Positions 58,410 to 64,000 of a stretch of DNA of 64,000 bases are shown here, one piece after another. The notes under the pieces are model-generated. The model saw nothing but the letters and a program-made list of their open reading frames with translations, had not been told where the DNA came from and searched no databases. Made by a program: the position numbers and the translations under genes. Origin of the DNA: Dryomyza anilis. Lineage: Eukaryota; Arthropoda; Insecta; Diptera; Dryomyzidae. Each line of letters opens with the position of its first letter. The first letter of the stretch is position 1. The stretch covers positions 1,386,501-1,450,500 of the forward strand of contig OX638136.1 in the NCBI GenBank assembly GCA_951804985.1, read 5' to 3'.

Positions 58410-59140
58410 AAGGGACACCCCCAGCACCAAATAAATACGCCGTACGCAAAGTGGTTGTTTTAGTTTAACAATAAATACAATTCTTTATTTAATTCATTTC
58501 TCCTTAATATACTATGATGGGGCAGCGTCCTGCATGATGCGCTCGACGCTCCTCGCTGGTTTTTCGCTGAATTTTATGTGTTTGCAGCCAGACTTACTCG
58601 ATACGATTATTTTCAGGAACTGTATGATATGTCCTGGGTCCATAACAAGGACGGAAACTTAGTCAGTTAGGTCGCGCTTTGGTCCACGTGTCTCCCGATA
58701 CGGTTTAATTAAAAACACACCCAGGGTGACAATGCAGCTATTCAGTCGTGAAGTCAGGAACATAGAGAGTGATTTTAACTCTTGCAATGCCTTTTATAGG
58801 CCATTGGTTGGTGACGGGTTGGTGCTACGATTTTGTAACTTTGCTAAGTCTGTGTATCGGTGATGCGCTCACCAGTGAGAGTGTATTCGTAACACTTTGC
58901 CGCTTCGCTCACTGCTGCGCCTGTTGTTCTGGCCGTTGGTGTCTATGTTAATTCGCTCACCAGTGAGAGTGTATGAGTGACACTTTGTGGTAAAGCTCAC
59001 TGGTGAGCTTTAGCTCGTTGGTGTTTCTTCGATGCTCTGCGCCGTGTTTGGTTCGACGGCATTGACGTCGAAGCCGGTAGTTTGGTTCCGCCGTGAATGT
59101 GCGGTCGCCATTTGAAGCCTCAAAATGGTACCGTCACAAA
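58410..59140 (-). repeat. LTR-like block with palindromes (right copy)
   Basis: Mirror of 24290-25045. Palindromes CTCAC-NN-GTGAG at 58868-58879, 58956-58967 and 58992-59011 keep position and spacing relative to the TATA region. The longest arms, AAAGCTCAC/GTGAGCTTT, are conserved in both copies. Confidence 0.5.
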
Positions 59141-59514
59141 ACTCGATCATGTTCGTTTTAAAAAACGCGAGTTATTCTCTAATACATGGTACTACCTATT
59201 TGAAAGCTTGGTAAACAGTTCATTGACCGATATCACATAAACCTATCCATAGAAAATTTTATAAATCTCTTTTTGGTATCACCTATAATTTTACATAATA
59301 CAAAAATTACCATGATTATTGCGTAGAATGGTAGTTTTAATTTTAAATTCTTTTAAAATTAAATTATCGGTTTTTTTTATTCATTACAAATGAATTAAAG
59401 AGTATATCAAAAATACTATATCTACTATATATTTGTGAATGTAAGTATGTAAGTCTGTATGTATGTTCCGAATAGGCGTCAACACGGCTAAACCGAATTG
59501 AATAAAATTTTAAT

Positions 59515-60140
59515 ATAATATGTATGTAATATAATATGTAGGTCTGGGCAGAGTATGGGCTATATCTGGGTGAGATTGGGCGTGGTACCTCCTATATAAC
59601 CAGTTGGGAAGGTTAGATTACATGGGAAATTTTAAAGTAGGTGTTATTATGATAGGATTATCAAAATTATAGTCGGTCGAATTTTTTTTTTTGGGAACCA
59701 CAACTCGTTTCGCAGGAAAACATTATTTTCATGTATTTCAGCATGATGTCAATATATATTCGACCAAAAAAGTTTACCTAAGCACGTGTACAATAAAATT
59801 AATCTGTAGATGTAAACTTTATGTGAGGTATTTGAATAAAAGTGGTCGGTTCTCAGGTCACAATTGATAGATAATGGCAATTTTCTTGTTCAGACAGCTT
59901 ATATATATATAAGTAATCTAAATCTAAAGTTTCATTGCTCTAGCTCTTCTACTTTTTCCGTAATCGTGATTTAAACAGACAGACAGAAGAACAGAATGAC
60001 AGACAGACAGACGGACATCGCTCAATCGACTCAGGAGGTCATGCTGATCAAGAATATATACCGGAGATGCTTTCTTCAGGGTGTTACAAACGGCGTACCA
60101 AACTGAATATACCTTTTCACTCTTAGTGTAGGGTATAAAA
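59515..60140 (-). repeat. Dispersed fly repeat, right-arm copy
   Basis: Contains GATATAGCCCATACT-type text (inverse), CCAGTTGGGAAGGTTAG, ATAGTCGGTCGAA without the hairpin half, GACAGACAGACAGACGGAC, TGATCAAGAATATATA and the end GTGTAGGGTATA. More complete than its left partner at 23099. Confidence 0.65.
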
Positions 60141-60255
60141 ACATATTACATGCTGATATGGGATAGGATAGTAAATTTAATGAAACTTTTGGTTAGCGTT
60201 ATAAATGGTCTCGCGCGATATTTCACACCAGGGTATCAACCACCCCAAATTTTTA

Positions 60256-60509
60256 AATTCACCACACTGATATTCGCCACACCAAAATTCACCACAGCGA
60301 AACTCACCACAACAAAATTCACCACACTAAAACTCACCACACTAAAATTAACTACACTAAAACTCACTACACCAAAATTCACCACACTAAAACTCACCAC
60401 ACTCTCTAACTCACTAAAACTTCTACTTGGAAAAACTCTATGGGGAAGAATTCTACGGGAAAGAATTCTACCGGGTAGAAATATACGGGAAAGCGTTCTA
60501 CGGGGAAGA
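60256..60509 (+). repeat. 15-bp minisatellites (right copy) inside a 126-aa open frame
   Basis: The plus frame 60150-60530 has an ATG and encodes pentapeptide repeats, KLTTL/KFTTP then LWGRI/LRERI/LPGRN. No signal peptide or known domain. The frame stays open largely because the repeat length is a multiple of three. Confidence 0.7.
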
Positions 60510-60539
60510 TATACATGTTCTTTATATTAGTAAAATCAC

Positions 60540-62050
60540 TCCATATCCTTGCATTCACAAAATGTTGGCACGAGTCGTGCACGGGTCCAGATAGTTTTCA
60601 TATTTGCAAAAACTATTATTTTTTCCCAATCTACCAATAATGCAAGTTTTTAAGTGACAACACTGGTTGGTACTACTCCATTGCGCACTGCACGAAAAGT
60701 AAAATGTTTAATTTAGATTGGGAGAATGAATTTTTGTTTTCATATATAAATACATGTTAAAAATAATATTTTTTATAATAGTAATTTAAAAATAACGAAT
60801 TTTGTTTGTTGTATTTCGTAATTTTTTTTCGCTTGGTAAGATGGTATTTTTTTTTGTTTGGTAAAATTTGGCTATGCTGATGGTTGGTACTTTTATATTT
60901 TTACTATTCTTGAATGTATTATTCTGATTATAAAAGAAGCTAACCCTGTCAATATTATGAAAGAGAAATATCACAAAAAAGAGTTGAAATATATCTCTGC
61001 TGAAATTACCTTGTTAGATAACTGTCAAATGTCCCGGAGATCCTACGCAGTGCCATTAACGTGAACGTTTATCCTGTAATAAAAAATATGCATAGTATAA
61101 TAAGTCTTTACGAACAGACAAACTACAACTCTAATTTAACAAACGGTTCAAGTTTTCAGGTTAAAGCTTATACTCTACTCCATCCATTTTTACGCGCACC
61201 CAAAAAAGAAAAATGAAATTAGTTAAAATTTATTAGAATTGTGACTTTCTTTATTTTTTAAACTATGCTTTTGCGGATGTATATTTTTGCAAAACAATTT
61301 TCCATAAACATATGTAGAGAATGTTATAAATATGTCGTGTACAATAATATACATTTATTAAATTTTAAAGTTAATTATCTACATTATATATAAACACGTT
61401 CTTATTATGTTCTTCATTCCATACTTGCCACATAATACATTTAATAATTTGCCACTTAATAGCAACAAAGTTAATTCCGCCCTATATTGTATATGTTCCA
61501 TTATGAGAATGAATGACTTATATATCACAGCATTGCGTATGTTCCATACATGTTATTAGTCACCTCTTTGGGACTAGCTATTATTAGTTTGCAACACTGG
61601 TGTCAGAGGTAACTTAAAAGGTACACATATGCCACAATAGTTTGTGGCAATTGTCGAGCCGTGGTTGCTTGGGAATGTTATCAAAAGAGTTATGCTCCGA
61701 AAATGTCTCCGAAAGATTGAATTCTAAATTTATGAAATTTTTGGAGGACGTTAATAAATACAATCTCTAATTTTTTTGAGTCTATTACGAACAAAAAAAA
61801 AACTTTATGTCGATGGTAAAAAACAAAAATATGGATTTAAAGTGTTATTTACCTTTATCTGCAATGCGCGAACATAGGACATTATTTCGATTCAAATTAT
61901 TGTGGTAAACTCTATCAGAATAATGTAACTTTTTAGCTCTATTACAATTTGATATAAAACCAGTTGGGATGGTTAGGTCACATGGGGAATTTTGAAGTAG
62001 GGACATTGTGATAGTTGGTGTGATGAAGTTAGTAAGAATTTTGTAAGTTA
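60540..62050. other. Non-coding part of right arm
   Basis: Mirror of 20136-21800 with differences: a ~180-bp private segment at 60838-61020 and a ~380-bp loss at 61034. It contains a MITE-like end (AAGTGACAACACTGG near 60650-60665). No gene supported. Confidence 0.5.
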
Positions 62051-62060
62051 TAGTCGGTCT

Positions 62061-62397
62061 AATAATAATAATAATAGTTTGGCGCTACAGTCCTGTATAG
62101 AAGATCGGTCGAGCTCTCTCACCATTTGATCTGTGCGTGTTATATTTGTACTCAAATTGGTGGGACCTACAGTTTATTGCCGAATCCGAACGGCGGGTGT
62201 GAGCTTTTCATAGGCAATGTTTTACTCTCGTAGGTTTGCCATTGACTGCCGAGAATTAGCGTCGCATAGAAAAATGTTTTCTATGAAAAAGATGTTGGTA
62301 GTCGCTGGGGATCAATTCGCGGACCTTTCGGCTAGTATTCGAACGCACTAGCGACTTTTCGCTCGTAGTCCAACGCACTAACCAGACGAGCTACCGA
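62061..62397 (-). mobile_element. tRNA-derived SINE (right copy of the shared insertion)
   Basis: Reverse-complement partner of 19777-20116, flanked by CGGTCT at 62055-62060 and 62398-62403. The tail is (AAT)n on this strand. Confidence 0.82.
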
Positions 62398-62807
62398 CGG
62401 TCTAAGCCGACTATAAATACCCTAAACATATATGATAATGTGGGTGGGTACGATTAAAAGTGGTGCAAAGGTCACGAGGGTATAGGAATCCTAAAAATAA
62501 CTCAAAACTTGCAATCGCTGAAGAATTACATTTCATTTGATACCCATATGTACAAATGGGTAGGTATACCGAATTTCGATTTCTTTTTAAGTAACCACAA
62601 ATCGGTTCGCCTGAAAGCATTATTTTTAAATATTTCAGCATAAATTTAATATATATTTGATCAAGAAAGTTCACTTAATACCGTACACAGTAAAATTCCT
62701 TTGTAGATGTACATTTATATGAGGTATTTGAACATAAGTGGTTGGTTCGCAGGTCACAAAGGTCCGATAAAGCAAATTTTCTTGTTGGTACAGCCTAGAT
62801 ATATAAG

Positions 62808-64000
62808 TGTTGAAATCAAAGCAATCGTTGAAATTTAAATTTGTCTATAAGAAAATTTTCATACTCAAAAATTCATTCCAAAAAACTATTTGGTCTTGTT
62901 CAAACATTAAAACTTTTGTTCTTTAAATAAAAACCGTGTTTTATTCAAACGCCACAGAAGACAATAGGTTATAGGCGATACTAAAGAATCTTCACATGGC
63001 ATCGCGCAGTTTAATGGTAGCGGGTTCGACGATTGGCAGTTCCGGGGGCGTCTTCACCTGGACTCCGAGAATCTTCTGGATGTTCTTACCGGCGATCCAC
63101 CAACTGATGCAGCGACATAAATTGAATATTTTAAAAAGGCTAAAAATAGAATTCTTGGATTCATACATTCAGACAGTCTCTGCTATTTTCCTCACTTCAA
63201 CCTCACTTCAAAATCCGGACGAAGGAAACTTTCCTTTAACATGGCCAAGGAAAGATTAATGGCCGAAGAAACGAAGATCGGTGACCGTCATGAGAAAGTG
63301 ACGTCGGATAAAACAGCGTTATCAAGCAAGAAACATTTCAAAAAAAGGAATATCAACTTGTGAAACTTGACGAATCTACAGCTAGTGATGACTTCGAGGA
63401 TGCTGTGCTTGGCGACGAGGACGCTGTGTCAGGCGTCGAGAATGCTGTACCTGGAAACGAGAATGCTGTACCTGGCAGCGAGAATGCTGTGCTGAACGAT
63501 GACGATGCTGTTCTTGGCGGTGAGGTGGCTGCTCTGAACGAAGCTGGGCTTGGCGACGAGGTGGCTGAATCCCTTGCGCTTCCTGAAACTGTGAGACTAC
63601 GTTACTGAATATAGAGTGAATTCTGCCGCAGGCTGTATTCCATTAGGTGTTCCGGACACATTTAATGAAATCGCTGACAGAGGTGATGCTAAATACTGGA
63701 TGAAAGCAGTGGAGGAGGAGCTGAAATCAATGGACGTCAACAAGGTGTGGAAAATAGCGAGGACACCGCCAAAAATTAAACTGTTGAAGTCCAGATGGGT
63801 TTTCCGACTTACAAAGGACGAAAATGAAAACCCATTGAGATACAAAGCACGCCTTGCCGTCAAAGGTTTTCTCCAGAAATATGAAATCGATTATAAAGAA
63901 ACGTATGCTCCAGTTGCAAAACTCACCACCATACGCGTTGTGCTAGCAGTGGGTATACAAAAAAAAATACCACTTTCATCAACTGGATGTAAAGACGCCC
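62808..64000 (+). mobile_element. Copia element, right-arm copy, cut by window end
   Basis: 5' LTR 62808-62966 with ATAAG before it, PBS GGTTATAGGCG at 62967, gag remnant (QFNGSGFDDWQFR frame from 63007), acidic heptad linker 63360-63608 with one more 21-bp repeat than the left arm, and RT start from 63609 (RWVFRLTKDENENPLRYK). Whether array 1 units and Gypsy 1 also follow on this side cannot be seen. Confidence 0.9.

Noticed and set aside
62996..63259. 87-aa frame conserved in both arms at the copia 5' end (also 18945-19208)
   Set aside because: The neighbouring frame carries recognisable copia Gag text, so this frame is a shadow.

Overview
The window looks like repeat-rich, probably heterochromatic DNA of a higher dipteran fly. 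It is AT-rich and packed with insect-type retroelements: three Ty3/Gypsy lineages, a Ty1/copia element and a BEL/Pao fragment. It also holds a tRNA-derived SINE, hAT-type MITEs, and dispersed repeats with CTGTCTGTCCG tracts followed by TGATCAAGAATATATATACTT-type sequence, which are common in fly genomes. I found no host single-copy protein-coding gene, no rRNA and no true tRNA gene. Most 60-120 aa open frames repeat with the repeats or shadow them.

Layout. (1) 1-4590: a minus-strand Ty3/Gypsy element (Pol truncated by the window edge, intact Gag, leader, PBS, 5' LTR). (2) 4591-17757: a head-to-tail array of three ~4.4 kb units. Each is mostly unexplained AT-rich DNA ending in the 3' LTR and RNase H end of a minus-strand copia element. 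The third unit runs on into the whole internally deleted copia element (17037-19396, TSD CTTAT). (3) 18233-29890: left arm of a very large inverted repeat. Its mirror image is 53395-64000 and continues past the window end. The arms carry copia, SINE, 15-bp minisatellites, an LTR-like block with palindromes, hAT MITEs and a Gypsy element with a tRNA-Leu type PBS, in opposite orientations. (4) 29894-46853: a second array (three full ~4.54 kb units, one deleted, one partial). Its units carry a minus-strand dead Gag of an Osvaldo-like Gypsy lineage, preceded by a RING-H2 zinc-finger frame; pol is replaced by unrelated AT-rich sequence. (5) 46853-48535: BEL/Pao gag plus leader (minus). (6) 48536-51860: a plus-strand, older copy of the RING/gag lineage that still has PBS, protease, RT and RNase H. 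(7) 51865-53394: a small RT fragment and the inner, single-copy part of the right-arm Gypsy element.

History read from the sequence. Copia, one SINE and the tRNA-Leu-PBS Gypsy were in place before the inverted duplication because both arms share them. Later changes differ between arms: a SINE with an empty site in the other arm, a dispersed-repeat insertion, deletions, a (TA)n expansion, and a ~120-bp foldback inside gag of the right arm. The second array amplified an already dead gag, because all three full units share the same in-frame stops.

Most noteworthy: the RING-H2 frame directly upstream of gag, seen in the array and in a separately degraded copy; the inverted repeat itself; and the internal gag hairpin. 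Similarity statements come from reading by eye; no alignment or database search was run.
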